From Hysterium pulicare CBS 123377 (lineage: Eukaryota > Ascomycota > Dothideomycetes > Hysteriales > Hysteriaceae), in the NCBI GenBank assembly GCA_000467715.1, contig AJFK01000470.1, positions 62,001 through 126,000 on the forward strand: DNA of 64,000 bases. The letters are read 5' to 3'. Shown here piece by piece: positions 1-11,896 of this stretch (position 1 is the first letter of the stretch; every line of letters begins with the position of its first letter). The notes below the pieces were generated by a model, which saw only the letters and a list, made by a program, of their open reading frames with translations, was not told the origin of the DNA and ran no database searches. Position numbers and translations under genes: made by a program.

Positions 1-1118
1 TATAACATGAACCTATTTCTGGGATCAACCTAGAGAAGGCAACTGACTTTAGAGCCCGGTACGGAGTCCATATGAACTATGTAGAGTTCTATCACCGAAT
101 TTGGTAGGGCTGGGCCTACACTTTTACGGCCACAGGTACATTTGTTCTCGGGGTTTGAGTCAGAAGTATCCACGCCTCCAACAGAACAAAGGGGCTCCCG
201 CTCGCTACTGCATGATCTGACTGGCGAGACGGCTCGTTCAAAGACGAAGATACAGCGAGATGGCCAAGGGATTCGCAGATTCCTTAGTAACTCTCGAGTC
301 AAAATATCGCTTCAACAATTCCAACAAGCTTCAGTGATTGCAGAACTTCCATCAACAGATCATTGCTCTCTTTGCCAAGTTCTCCATTCTCAGATACAGC
401 TCGGTACAGTCTGTCGATTCCTTTTAGTTGGCTTCTACCTGTTAGCACCACTCTACCGAATATCACCAACCCAGAACCCATCTCATGGCCCGACCAGTCC
501 CAACTCCATCCTTGTGTCGATCAAACCAATTCCAGCCTTATTTTCCTGACTCCACGAATTAAGTCCGTCAACTCAGGTTTTTTTTCCCAGAGAGAGAAGA
601 TTTTCGGTCGAGAAAAGTCGGAGGATCGCGCAGTTGCTTCAATTACCGAAGTTTTGATCCTTCAGAAGGCGGAGAGGGACAAGAATCCGAAGTGGTTTCA
701 TACAGCCACATCAGGAACACAAAGTCAAGCTTACAGAGCCAATAAAAGCGCAGGTCTAAATCTGAACAGGAACACAGCCATGAAACACTCCTGCACAAGC
801 TACCACAGTGCCGTGGAGTGAATCAAGGACTTTCAGTATGCCTCCCGAAGCGTTCACACCACGAATGGCGAACGTTTAGTGGTCCAAGCGTCATGACGTC
901 GTCCGTTCCCTACCACAAGCGGAGTTTCGAGCGTCAAGCTTTCCCCAGATCTGCAAACGAGATTTATCCACTCCTGTTGATCACTTCGGCTTCAAAAATC
1001 CATCACCGTACTTGACAACTCCCTCGAGGAACTCTTCATCCAAGAAAGTCAATCTAGTTGACAGGCAACTCTACCACCCACCACATATTCCCAACCTGAG
1101 CCACTTCGACTTTCCAAA
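1..1118. other. Intergenic, no supported gene
   Basis: Several overlapping reading frames of 60-150 codons lie here on both strands, but none shows a recognisable domain and none joins through convincing introns. The first 125 bases weakly resemble 24,385-24,520, suggesting a decayed repeat. I see no RNA gene. Confidence 0.5.
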
Positions 1119-1696
1119 ATGATGCTCCTTACAATCCCCTTCCTATCCATAACAGCCTTCTCCTCCTACGGCCTGTACATCTCCTATGGCTGCATAACGC
1201 GGCTCCGACAATACGAAGAACAAACCGAGAAGGCAGCAAAGTATTCAAACACAGCGGCCGAGAGATTACGCAAGACGAGAACGACGCAGGGCAGTTCCGC
1301 CATCACAGTACGTCTGCCATGTTCCTTCCCAACTGTCTTACCTGTTACATTTCGACCCACATGTCTATTCAGACTGACAACCCCAACCCTTGAATTATAC
1401 TGACTCATCCGCAGATTGTCCTCTCCCTTCTCACATCCGTCGGTCTAATCCTAATCCCGCACACGGACACTTCCGCCGTAACGCTCGGAATCTCCCTCGT
1501 GAACACAGCCATTACCCTCGCAGCCCGCATCCACATAAACAATTTCTGGCACGACAAAGCCAAGGTACCGTTCATGGAAGGCTATAACGAGGCGATATCA
1601 GGAACGGACGGCTTGGTTTGGATATTGGGGGTATTGGCTGGTGCCTGGGGCGCTGTGGGGTGCGTTGCTGGGATCGAGAGGATGGTCTGGGGATAA
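1119..1696 (+). CDS. Small hypothetical multi-pass membrane protein
   Basis: Two exons, 1119-1307 and 1415-1696, joined by a 107 bp GT-AG intron in phase 0, give 156 residues. The N-terminal 22 residues are hydrophobic. A charged stretch with several Arg/Lys/Glu follows, then hydrophobic segments near residues 64-95 (LSLLTSVGLILIP and onward) and near 130-153 (rich in Gly, Ala, Val and Trp). The pattern is a small integral membrane protein with about three or four spans. I recognise no family and infer no function. Neighbours give no clue: both flanks are gene-poor. The ATG at 1119 is followed at once by a second ATG, and either could be used. Confidence 0.7.
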
Positions 1697-2234
1697 GAAG
1701 ACTTAGATGAGATGAAAAGAATGGAAAGAGCAGATTATATTGCGAGTCGTCATGGCCTAGACTGAAGAGAAAATCATCGGGACTGCAATCCCAGCCCCTT
1801 TCCACGCGGAGATAAATCCATATTCGTCCTTTGCGGCGTACGTGTGTGTATGGTATAGCTTTGACTATCAACAGCGAACCCCTCGCCGGCGCACGTCTGA
1901 AAATTTATTCCTTGGAGCACATCCCCGATGCACCCAAAGCATATCCCAGAAGCACAACTTGATACATTTTCCCACCTATCCAGAAACAGTTACCAGAAAT
2001 CAACTTACACAGCAGCCACACCCCAAGATCTCAACGCCGTACAGCCCTAGGTCCAGAGCCGCGACGTGTCTTTGGGCGAGGCTAAGTGTCTTCGGAATCG
2101 TAGTACCACAGTTTCCCTTACCGTCGCAAACTGGCTTTATCTCTTTTCGCAAAGCTCGGCTCCAACCCTTTTCCTTTCAAGAAATCTATTTAACTAATAC
2201 CTACGGATATAAAAAAGTGGGTCAGTAAGCCTAT

Positions 2235-2313
2235 CTCTCCAGCACCCCTAAAGGCACAACCTCTCTCAGCGTACCGAACTAGCTTCACCCCGCTTCACAC
2301 AGCTCGATTCTAT
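2235..2313. repeat. Diverged direct repeat, copy A
   Basis: The stretch starting CTCTCCAGCACC and running through CGAACTAGCTT to CTTCACACAGC is repeated, diverged, at 2370-2460. It is followed by GCGCACGGCTAGAAAATA (2317-2334), whose near-identical copy is at 8765-8782. This looks like a degenerate dispersed element, of unknown family. Confidence 0.5.
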
Positions 2314-2369
2314 TTTGCGCACGGCTAGAAAATAGATTCAAGAGACTAGTTAAATATATAAAGATTTAT

Positions 2370-2460
2370 TTCTCCAGCACCCTATAAGGTGTACTCTCTA
2401 CTATCTATCATCCCATCTTTTCTCACGGCACTGAACTAGCTTTGCTTAGTTTAACACAAC
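2370..2460. repeat. Diverged direct repeat, copy B
   Basis: Shares TCTCCAGCACCC, then CTGAACTAGCTTTG and TAACACAAC, in the same order as copy A at 2235-2313. Spacing is similar, with small gaps. Confidence 0.5.
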
Positions 2461-5400
2461 TTAAACCTGTTCCGAAAGGGATTTAATTGAGGATACGGAG
2501 AGGGAAGCGGTTGACGATTAGTCGGATTACTGCCGTGGCTTCTTTCGCACGTGGAGGAAAATAGCTTGAGTGGGGAAGAGGATTACATGGAGAAATTGTA
2601 GTATAGTAAGGAAAGAGGTTTGCGTGAGCATTTCTATTAGCGGAGTCAAGAGTCCATCACATTTCGAAGATTCATACGTTTTGAGAAACTATGAAGGGAT
2701 ATATTCAAGTCAACAGCAGGTAGATGATCTATTCACTGTTAAAGCTAGAGTATATAGTATAGCGGTACTAGATAGTGCTTTAATTCAGCGTAGATTTCTT
2801 AAGCTGAACTACATTTGACCTTCCTGTAGGCGCATTTGGACAAAGGACTCAATCAAGGAGTTGACCATAGTAAGGATAACGTGGTGAAATGGCTTTGGGT
2901 TACGGTACGCAAGCCAACTGTGATATGCGATGGGACGGAAAAGCGGTTTAGCTCACCTCCCAGAGACCATATGCATTATGCGGGAAGAGGGAAGAGTATT
3001 CGAGCTCATGGTATTGAGACATGTTCAGCTATAATCACACTTTGCAGCTTGAATAATACTAAATTATGTGTCTACTATATATACTATCCTAAAAATAAAT
3101 AATTTGGAATGGAGAATTAAGGAGATAGGAGTGGAGAGAAAAATGCTTTGAAGACACGCGAGAAGACAAACTGAAGCAGACCTACATGGGTCCCATCAAC
3201 AGAAGCACTCCATAAAAGGAAACAGGCAGGGTTACGGGGTTCGGAGAGATGTAGCCGAGTCCTGCCTCCCAGGAGCATCATTGCCGCAACGAGCATTCAA
3301 GCCACAACGTCCAGTCCGATTTTCCGATCCCTTTGCCACGATCTCCATGGCAAAAGAAATGGGCAAGGGATCAAGGTTCAAGCAGTAAAAATTCTTGTTC
3401 CTGAACTTAGACCTTTTCGGTAAAGTGCACCGTTGGCAGATCCTTCTCGAATAATCCAAGGATGCGCTCGTTAAGTAAAACCGGGTGTACTCTGCATTAG
3501 GACAGGAATGCGTTGTCCAAGATTGAACTCAATCGACTCTGCAGAGGGAACGCAACGCAGACGATGCAAATAGATTGGCGATGGACAGGAAATCGTGTCA
3601 GGCGATGATAAGCAGGTCGTGGGTTGATATTAAACAAAGGCGTTGAGAACCCTTTTAGGAGAAGTGTTGTAGAAAGGTCCAATGGTATCCAAGTATGGCA
3701 TGGCATGGTAATGAGGGCTCTGTCAAGAGAAGTTAGCTATCTGTTAGAATTTCCTCCACTCACCTCTCCATTCCCATGTTACACAGACTCATGTTCTAGT
3801 TCGCTTCAGGCTCTATAGAGCACTCAAGGTTGTTCCGATGTATTGGGAAGAGCCTCCATCTTGATTTTCCTCGCCGTTTGCTTCCAGCCTAAATGAACCG
3901 TTCGCTCCATCCACCAGAGCTTTCCCCAGATCAGCACATGCCACCGAGGTTGAGGTCTTTCGAAAAGGGGTCCAGATATCCGCAAGGCGACGCACCCCAG
4001 AACCTGCAGCGGTTAAGCCCGAAAATAGATCCCGCATCATCATTGCCCAGGGAGCGGAGTCCAGTAATACTGCATAGTGGTACGGATAATGCTGCGAGCG
4101 ATAAGAACAGGGCTCAAACTTGTGCTACTCCAACCGAAAATGCGGGGGATATGCTGTTGGATCTGCTTCAGGGAATTTATTCAGGCAAAACAGCAACCTA
4201 TATATCTACCTGGCCCCCCTTTACGTACTTTGACGTGTCTTCTTGTGAGTTTTCTCAGTGATTTCTCCAAGAGGAGGGCCCATTCTTGATTGAGGGAGCT
4301 GGCGCCTGGATGGCCATATACAATCCTAGGCGTATCACCTATAGGTTATGAATGGGATTCAGCCGAACAACCACGTGGTGTGCTCCTTGGAACTTGGGTT
4401 TGGATTCGCGTCTATTTTTGCAAAATTTGACGTGTGGTGGGCCTGGAGGCCTACTGGAAGGGCGACCGGATGAAAATCATCCCAGAGGTCTTCCTTAAAT
4501 CCAGAGCGGCCCGCCGGCGCAAATCGACAGAAACCAGATGTGCGCAATCAAATTTCCTATGAGGGCGTCTACAAGAAACTAGAAGAAGAGACAAATGAAG
4601 TTGTTCGTCACTTCCAACATTCCGGTGATGGCTGGTGTTTGTCGTCTTGTCACGAGTCGTCTATGACTGGAAGCGAAGTCTAGGAAGATACGTCCAGAAA
4701 ATCCAAGCGAACCCTTGGCAAGGCAGGCGAGAAGACAGGTACAGATCCATTTCGGTTAGGATTACTTGTACGAGAACTTAGTGAACTCAGTCATAAGTCG
4801 TGGCGACATATCGACCAGCCCCGTAGAGGTGGTCGATCAGTAGACCGTTGGTTTCAAGCAACGTCCCTGGATGCATACATCTTGTGAATTGGAGGACTAT
4901 CCAATCAACAATATTCCAATGCGCGGCTATATGTGGAGAACAGGTATTAGCATGAAGAAGATGCAGCTCATGACGGTCTGAGAACAGGGTGTTGGCATAG
5001 ACCTTCAATTTGGACCTTGAGAAAGTATGTAGGCATCGATAGGACCTGTAGACCTTGGCAATTTTGAAACTTGAAACACATGTACGTCCACTCCAATAGT
5101 TGGCAACGCCACAACTGCTGCAAGTGCCGACGTTGCTTGTAGATCTCCTCATCAAGGGCCCCACGCAGCAGGTCGTGATTCACGAACGGCGGCAAGATTT
5201 GGAATGCCGCGCCCTAAAGCAGCTTCTCGAATGCTGACAGTCAGCCACATACGCCTTCCAATTTTCCGGGGAAAGGGAAGTCAGGTATAACGAAGCAAAT
5301 ATCAAAATCTCCGAGGTTCCTTCCACCTGCGTCGCTTGCGCACATGCGGGTGGCTTCATCGCAGGAACGTTGACCGTTTGGCTGCTGCATGAGTCTGCAA

Positions 5401-5972
5401 AGCGCACCGTGATAGTTATTGCAGGAGGTCAGCCGATACCAGAGACGACTATTAAGGGGTCGGCCTTGAGTCGTACCAATGGTGGCAGGTGGCTTTGATG
5501 CGGTCAAGGTGTGGTGAAAAGACGGTTTAGCATTTGATGCTCGTACAGGTATTAGCGTGTGGGGTTTTTATCCGGTGCATTTAGCCAGAACGCATTCGCT
5601 GGGGCTTATTGGCTTTCTGGTCCCCCGCTACATGCATCGGCTCGTCAATTACCCCAGAACCAGGTGCTCGACAAGAACTTTTCTTCCCAGATCTTCGAGG
5701 CGTTTTCTAAGAAGAATCTTATGGCGACTTGATATTGACCTGGTGTTGATCTCTCTTGATGGCTTCCACGAGGCTTCCATGCATTTGACAGATCCAGGCC
5801 CTGGTTAACGCATCACATGGACCAGGGTACCACATAATAGCTTGTGAGTACTCGGTAGGGGACTACGGAGCGATAATCTGTTTGGAAAGTACCATCTCAT
5901 GTGCCCTTTATTTCTCGTGGCGGAAACCTTACGACTCCTCCGTCAGCCCGCCTCATCCTTCTCGACATCGCA

Positions 5973-8688
5973 ATGGAAGTTGTTACCATGGAATTGAACA
6001 AGTCCGTCGACCGAAGAGGTTCTGCTCAGGTGAAACGGAGAGTAAGTCGAGCCTGCGATCACTGTCATCGAATGAGAACAAGGTGCAATGGTGCCAATCC
6101 ATGCTCGAGATGTATCGGTACGTTACTTAACCGTTTTCTTCTCGAGTTTGATTCAAATCCAATCCAATGCAACAAAATGAGAAACAATTGCGGTGGGAAA
6201 GTCCATTCAAGACCTTTCGCTGAGTTTGTAACTCACCATACGGCGACAATTTTGAGATTGACATATCGTTCAAGTCTATCTGTTCATCGATCGGGATTCT
6301 GACTAAAACCTAGAACTTGAATACGTTTGTCAGTATAACCGAGAAAAGAAAAGAAGAGGCAAGGTACCTCGACATGTCCAAAGACAGCGAGAAGAAGGGG
6401 GGCAAGGAGACCAAAATAGCCCTCAGAGAGAAGACGAAAGAGCTTTCAGACCCAAGGTTATGATTGACACCGACCTTGGTCACGAGATGGAAGATAATGG
6501 GATATGGTCGCCGGCCCTTCAAACCTCGGTTTCGTCACATTTTCCTGAACCTAACATTGATATGAGCAACCGAACAGCTTTACATTGGCAGAATCTGAAG
6601 ACGAGTGAGTCATCCTTCAGGAACCCGCAGAATTGAAAAAAACTTACATTAATTTTGAACAAGGTGCTGGATTCGAGAACCAGGAAAACAACAATATCAT
6701 GGTGGATCCAGCTCTTCTGGCGCCGATGAATACCTTTCACCAATATCAGTCCATGCATGTACCGCCGAATGAAGATCTTATGTTCTCACTTAACGACCTA
6801 CACCTGGTTCCAGATTCCGGCACTCCCATCAACATCTCACATGAGTTCCGAGGAGCCTTTTACCATCACATGCCAGCAGCCACGCAAGCCTCTGAGCATA
6901 GTTACCGCTCGGGAGAGGGAGAATCGCCACATTCTGGAGTCAGTGCGACCTCATCTCATCTTGGGAATACAAACGCTCCCTGTCGGTATCCAGTTCTTAA
7001 GCCCCTGATACCACATCTTAGCTCCATCATGCCACTTTCAATGGCCTGCGATCTTCTGGAGTTTTACTTCCAGAGTTCATCTTCAGTCTTCGTGGAACCT
7101 GTATCTCCCTACATACTAGGCACCATATTTCGAAAGCGATCCTTCCTACGTCAGTATAGGCCACGAAACTGTAGTCCAGCGTTGCTTGCGAGCATGCTCT
7201 GGATAGCTGCACAGACCAGTGGAGTAGCGTATCTCACGTCGTCACCTTCGGCAAGGGGCGTCCTGTGCCAGAAGCTTTGGCAACTCACGGTCGACTTATT
7301 GAAACCTTTAGTCCATTCCCCACCTCTAGGAGATGGATCTATTGTTACTCCAAGAGCTCACGAAGCGTTTGGTGTCAACCGAATGAACGGAAAGTTTGAA
7401 CCAGGAGTATCCGATAGCCCCATGGGAGACTTGGACGATGTTGCCACATACATGAACCTAGGGGTTGTGACTTCTGCGAGTGAATATAAGGCCGCTAGTC
7501 TGAGATGGTGGAATGCTGCTTGGTCATTAGCTCGAGAACTGAAGTTGGGGAGGGAGCTGCCGCAAGAACCACACGAAGAGCTGGAAGACCCCAGGGATAC
7601 TGGCGATTTGGACAACGCAATGAGCATTGCTGGAGGCTATTCGCCCGTCACGATAACAGAAGAGATCAGGGAGGAAAGACGACGAGTGTGGTGGTTGCTT
7701 TACATGATTGATCGACATCTCGCGCTGTGTTACAATCGACCCCTTTTTCTCCTGGACAATGAGTGCGAGGGACTCTATCAGCCTGTTGAGGACCCAGTGT
7801 GGCAAGCCGGAGAGTTCTATTCAGGTAGCTCGATGCCGAAGAGGAAAGGGCTTACATTTGAATGCACCGGCCACGACGTTTTCCACTTCTTTTTACCGTT
7901 AATGGCCATCCTCGGAGACATAATTGATCTCAACCATAACAGAAATCATCCGCGATTTCGGCGTCGCCTTAGTGAAGGCTGGGACCCTTTAGTATCGGAA
8001 ATCACATCTCAATTGGAGAGGTATTCCAACAGCCTTCAGGAGTTCAAGGCTCACCACTGCGGAGGGACCGGCATTGGAAAATCCGGATACGATATTACAG
8101 ATCCCATTCGGAACGAACTGGTCCTGCAGACGAAGAAAGTCGTTACTTACGGGGCGCATATTATGCATGTCCTTCACATTTTGTTGCACGGGAAGTGGGA
8201 TCCGTTGTCCCTCCTTGATGATGATAATCAGTGGATTTGCTCTCCGCCATTCCTCGCCGCGACAAGTAACGCAGTGTCGGCAGCGCATGCTGTCGAGGAG
8301 ATACTGGAGTATGATCCTGATCTCAGCTTCATGCCTTACTTCTTTGGAATGTACCTTTTGCAAGGAAGTTTGATCCTCCTGCTGCTCGCTGATAGATTGC
8401 AAAGCGATACGAATGATGGCGTGATCAAAGCTTGCGAAACAATAGTACGGGCGCATGAGGCTGCGGTCGTAACGTTAGACACTGAATATCAGGTAAGCAG
8501 AGAATGAAGCAGTGCTACACTGGGAATGTATGTACTGACCACTTCCATAGAGAAACTTTCGAAAAGTGATGATATCGACACTCGCCCAGATCAGGGGCGT
8601 GGGAAACACTAGAGAACAACAGGCGAGAAGGAGAGAGGTGCTTGCGTTATATCGATGGACGAGCGAGGGTAATGGCCTGGCGATTTAG
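5973..8688 (+). CDS. xlnR: XlnR/XYR1-family Zn2Cys6 transcriptional activator
   Basis: Four exons (5973-6117, 6314-6604, 6664-8492, 8551-8688) give 800 residues. XlnR/XYR1 proteins activate xylanase, cellulase and pentose-catabolic genes in the nucleus. The Zn2Cys6 cluster uses Cys 28, 31, 38, 44, 47 and 54 with the canonical CX2CX6CX5CX2CX6C spacing. Intron 1 (196 bp) falls between the fifth and sixth cysteine, so splicing restores the cluster. The fungal_trans middle region carries strong XlnR signatures: SLRWW then [34 protein letters not shown], and a C-terminus with [12 protein letters not shown] and [15 protein letters not shown]. The first in-frame ATG is 5973; frame extension to 5901 would need GTG. 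The protein is shorter at the N-terminus than Aspergillus XlnR (about 870-945 residues). It could be a paralogue rather than the main XlnR. It lies 1.3 kb from gaaC. Confidence 0.9.
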
Positions 8689-10011
8689 GACAGTGCTCAA
8701 ATGCCGGAAATCTTCAAAACAACAAAATCCGTCCAGCACCTGGTACGAAAGCCAATTGCGATTCGCGCACGGTTAGAAAATACTTCATTTCACTTCACAA
8801 AAGTCGAACCCTCCCCGCACGAAGCGGAAAAAGTATCGAAGCTCACGGTCTAAGGTCGACAAGAGGTCCAGGATCGGTGCATATATCCCTGGCGGAGGAG
8901 ATTGATCTAGAAGATGCTGGTGATGGTGGTGATACCAAAGCGCGCTTTTTATACTGATGTTCATGTATGATTACTTTCTGGACTTTGATGGAAATATGGG
9001 GCATGGTTAACGATGTACAATACCTAGCAAATGAGATTCATGTTGAGTTGACGAAGAGAATCCTTGGCCCCCGTTCTCGACATTTGACACGGGAATTCGA
9101 AATTGAAAGTGCCAATTAGTGGAAGAAGCCGAGACAAGATTCGCTTCCCATCCGATGGAGCTTTGATGAGCATTGTCAAGCATCAAGGAAGTTATCCAAT
9201 GCTGGGCCTCCGAGGGTAGCAAGTGAAGCAAGGGAAGCAGTATGTCCTTTTCGAGGTGGATCTTGTCATCAGGTCGTACATTCACTCCAGGAACAGCGAT
9301 GTAGCAGTGTTGACCGAGAAGAGTTTCGGCGAGATGTTTCATACGAAATATCAGTATTTGCAAGGGTTACTATTAGGTTGCTGGGCGGTTGCTGGATGAG
9401 ATGAAGTCAACATAGAGAGCAAAAAGCGTAGAGTTAAGGTTTGATCTATTGAGGTTGAGGTGACCATTTTCGGAAAGTGCCATCTTCAGGCAGGAACGAC
9501 CAGGGCCTGATGATGTCTGGATTGGGACACGCTCAGACCACCAACATAAGGTTATTGTGGCTTGAACAATCCACCACGGGCACAGGCTAAAACAATGAAT
9601 AGGACCTACTCCTATAGTTATGTGGCTGGCAGTCTAGTCTTTGAGGCTGCACTTCCTAGGATATTCACTGATGTCCTCGGTAAAGGGACCCTGGAACACT
9701 CCACATCACACTAGTTCAGTAAAGGCCAAGTCTAGAGCAAGCTAATCAAAGACAGATGCGGAGATGCGTCGCGTGATGACGAAGAAGAATGCACTTTCTA
9801 TTACTCAACACTTATCTACAACATGCGAGAACACCATGACTCATATATGCAGTGGCACACTTGCCAGATCATGGTGCATTGGATATTCCAGGTGCATTTT
9901 CAGATGCAAAGAAACATGCAAGTTTTACTCTAAGAAAATAGGGAACGGAGCGTTTCTATCAGGAGCCTAGGAAAATAGGATTTCGGGAGGAATAATTTCG
10001 GGAGTGAGTTA
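8689..10011. other. Intergenic between xlnR-like gene and gaaC
   Basis: The 3' regions of two convergent genes meet here. A third copy of the GCGCACGGYTAGAAAATA repeat motif lies at 8765-8782. A 118-codon minus-strand frame at 9007-9363 is open but has no recognised domain; I do not call it. Confidence 0.5.
8765..8782 (+). repeat. Dispersed repeat motif, copy of 2317-2334
   Basis: GCGCACGGTTAGAAAATA differs from 2317-2334 by one transition. CCAGCACC lies shortly upstream, as it does in the 2235 copy, so this is probably a third fragment of the same element. Confidence 0.5.
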
Positions 10012-11019
10012 TCATAAGCTCTTCTCAACCTCCATGACTTCTTTGATGCCCTCTGCAACAGCGTTCACCTGCTCTTCGCCGAGTCTCTTCAGCGGTCGGC
10101 GCGGATACCCACCGTATCCGTAGTAAGATTGAATCGCGGATTTGGTTCCGGGGATAGCAGCCTTGGTGAGCACCCAGTCACCTTTGCTGAGTACCTTTTG
10201 TAGAGCGAATGCCTCGTCGTATTTGCCCTCTGCCCACAGATTCCAAACCTTGACGCAGGTCTTCGGAATCACATTGGCACCGCCTGCGATGATTCCCGAG
10301 CCGCCACTGGCTGCAGTCTGAGCAGTGAAATCAGCCATACCACCAAAAGCCATGTATCCGCTGCCTTTACTCTTCTCAGTGACAGCGTTGGTGGCGAGTG
10401 CCACGCGCGTAAGCTTTCCTGTATTACCGCACGTGAATTTTGTCCCCACAATGTTCGGGTGTTTGGCTAGCTTGATGATGAAATCGCTATCCATATCAAT
10501 GCCAGCTACTGCTCCAGGATAGTTGTACAGAATAACCGGTAGTGGTGAGCCATCAGCTACTTTAGTGAAATACTCATAGAGAGCTTCCTCGTCCATGGCA
10601 TATCGGTAGTAGCTCGGAGGAACTAGAAGTACGTATTCACCTCCAGCAGCCGCGGATTCTTTGCATAAATCGATCGTTCCCCGGATGCTCTGCTCTGAAG
10701 CTCCTACTATAACAGGAACGTCTTGATAGCCGGCTTCATCTAGTGCTTCGCGCGTGGCTTGTGTAATGGCAGTCTTCTCGGCTCGTGATAGGTGAACGGC
10801 CTCTCCGTTGGATCCCATGGTTACAAGTCCCACAAGGCCAGCTTCAGCTAGGCGTACAGCATGTTTACGGATGGTGGGGATATCGATGTCCTCGGTTTCA
10901 GGATCAAAGAAGGTCATGGTGGGGGAGTAGATTCCGGGTCGGAGGGGTGTGCGCTGCTTAGAGTGACCGTTGGCTACTCCATTAGAGTAGCCATTTGTTG
11001 CTATTCCGTTTGAAGCCAT
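10012..11019 (-). CDS. gaaC: 2-keto-3-deoxy-L-galactonate aldolase (D-galacturonate pathway)
   Basis: A single exon of 335 residues. The enzyme cleaves 2-keto-3-deoxy-L-galactonate to pyruvate and L-glyceraldehyde, the third step of fungal D-galacturonate catabolism in the cytosol. It belongs to the DHDPS/DapA class I aldolase family. Visible features are GSNGE (69-73), YNYPG (165-169) and the Schiff-base lysine K194 in GTKFTCG. It closely matches my memory of Aspergillus GaaC and Trichoderma LGA1 along its whole length, including GGSGIIAGGANV and SYYGYGG. The ATG at 11019 begins a Ser/Asn/Gly-rich leader typical of this family; frame extension upstream lacks support. It is divergent from gaaA across 877 bp, the arrangement known from Aspergillus niger. 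Confidence 0.93.
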   Translation of the reverse strand: MASNGIATNGYSNGVANGHSKQRTPLRPGIYSPTMTFFDPETEDIDIPTIRKHAVRLAEAGLVGLVTMGSNGEAVHLSRAEKTAITQATREALDEAGYQDVPVIVGASEQSIRGTIDLCKESAAAGGEYVLLVPPSYYRYAMDEEALYEYFTKVADGSPLPVILYNYPGAVAGIDMDSDFIIKLAKHPNIVGTKFTCGNTGKLTRVALATNAVTEKSKGSGYMAFGGMADFTAQTAASGGSGIIAGGANVIPKTCVKVWNLWAEGKYDEAFALQKVLSKGDWVLTKAAIPGTKSAIQSYYGYGGYPRRPLKRLGEEQVNAVAEGIKEVMEVEKSL

Positions 11020-11274
11020 TTTGACTGAAGGGAAGAAGAGAGGACAAAAGCAAAGATTGGGAGAGAACAGAAGAGCTCGAAGACCCGGTAGCGATCGGAG
11101 AAGAGGAAAGGGAGGATGCAAGTCACACTTGTCTACATACGCACTCGGTCAGCCTTTAATATATCGAGCGAAGTGGATGGTAATCGGTATTTAAGTAGCT
11201 TCTAACTAGCTCGATGGCTGCCATCCCACCTGCGGAAGTTTTCTCCATCCTCTTGAGGTCGAAAGCTCGTCAAG

Positions 11275-11280
11275 GGCTAA
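11275..11280 (+). promoter_or_regulatory. Candidate XlnR-binding core GGCTAA
   Basis: GGCTAA is the XlnR core hexamer. A six-base site can occur by chance in 877 bp, so support comes only from the neighbouring xlnR-like gene. Confidence 0.3.
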
Positions 11281-11555
11281 TCTTTAATTCGCCGACAGTC
11301 CAAATTTCTGACACAATAGAGTTCGGTGAGCGGCATGTCTTCGCACCTGCATGATCCGGGCTAGAGCTTAGCAGTTCAACGAGCAGGAGGGCATGCGACT
11401 GGGCGGCGACGGAACATGTTGCGGCCTTTTTTCAAGAGTGTTGACTAAAATTAACGATCTCCTTATGTGAGGAAACGCATGCTGCGTTGGGTCGGACGTT
11501 TGCACCGCGTCAAGATTCTCAGTGAAAGGCGCTTCGGGCGCGGAAGAGAATAATG

Positions 11556-11563
11556 CCACCAAT
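11556..11563 (+). promoter_or_regulatory. Candidate GaaR-type galacturonate-responsive element
   Basis: CCACCAAT matches the CCNCCAAT core of the element reported for D-galacturonate genes in Aspergillus and Botrytis. The preceding base is G where T or C is expected. It is the best match I found in the intergenic region. Confidence 0.4.
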
Positions 11564-11896
11564 AAAGATGTGTCCCGGAGCGTGGGGGGGTATGTGACTT
11601 TTTTTCTTGGCTCTGGGGAAGCCGGCCTGTGAACGGCTGGGATATCTTTTGCCAAAGTATGTGGCCCTGAACGCGTCCAGATGTCTGCTCGACCCCTCAT
11701 CGCCAATATATCTTCCGTCGCGGTCAAAATTTTCAGCCCTATCTCGGTGAATGGACGTCTATTTCGTACCTGTTCCATCGGGCCGCAACCATGGCGACGT
11801 CTTCTCTTAGTCGCCGATGTTACCGTTCACTTGCACTGTTACCTATTTGAACTGCATCCACCTTGACACATATCGACCAAATAGACCACAGGAAGC

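Larger units (their letters stand above)
1697..5972. other. Gene-poor, repeat-bearing intergenic DNA
   Basis: About 4.3 kb with no supported gene. It holds a pair of diverged direct repeats near 2235 and 2370. Minus-strand frames between about 4,787 and 5,507 look vaguely protein-like but are interrupted and match no family I know. They may be a gene relic. Confidence 0.45.
11020..11896. promoter_or_regulatory. Shared bidirectional promoter of gaaC and gaaA
   Basis: An 877 bp intergenic region between divergent pathway genes. It contains GGCTAA at 11275-11280 (XlnR core), CCACCAAT at 11556-11563 (near-match to the galacturonate-responsive TCCNCCAAT element bound by GaaR, first base differing) and GTGGGG at 11582-11587 (CreA-type SYGGRG). 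A TA-rich stretch at about 11,150-11,165 lies on the gaaC side. Function of each site is inferred from the known consensus only. Confidence 0.6.

Noticed and set aside
142-821. Overlapping plus-strand reading frames near the left end
   Set aside because: No domain, no splice chain and competing frames on the other strand; the composition looks like chance.
4787-5507. Minus-strand frames that look partly protein-like
   Set aside because: Interrupted, not joined by good introns and without a family match; mentioned only as a possible relic.
9007-9363. 118-codon minus-strand frame between the xlnR-like gene and gaaC
   Set aside because: No domain or neighbour support; it lies in a convergent intergenic region and could be UTR.
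11368-11778. 136-codon minus-strand frame in the gaaC/gaaA promoter
   Set aside because: It lies in a bidirectional promoter and has no recognised domain; composition is arbitrary.
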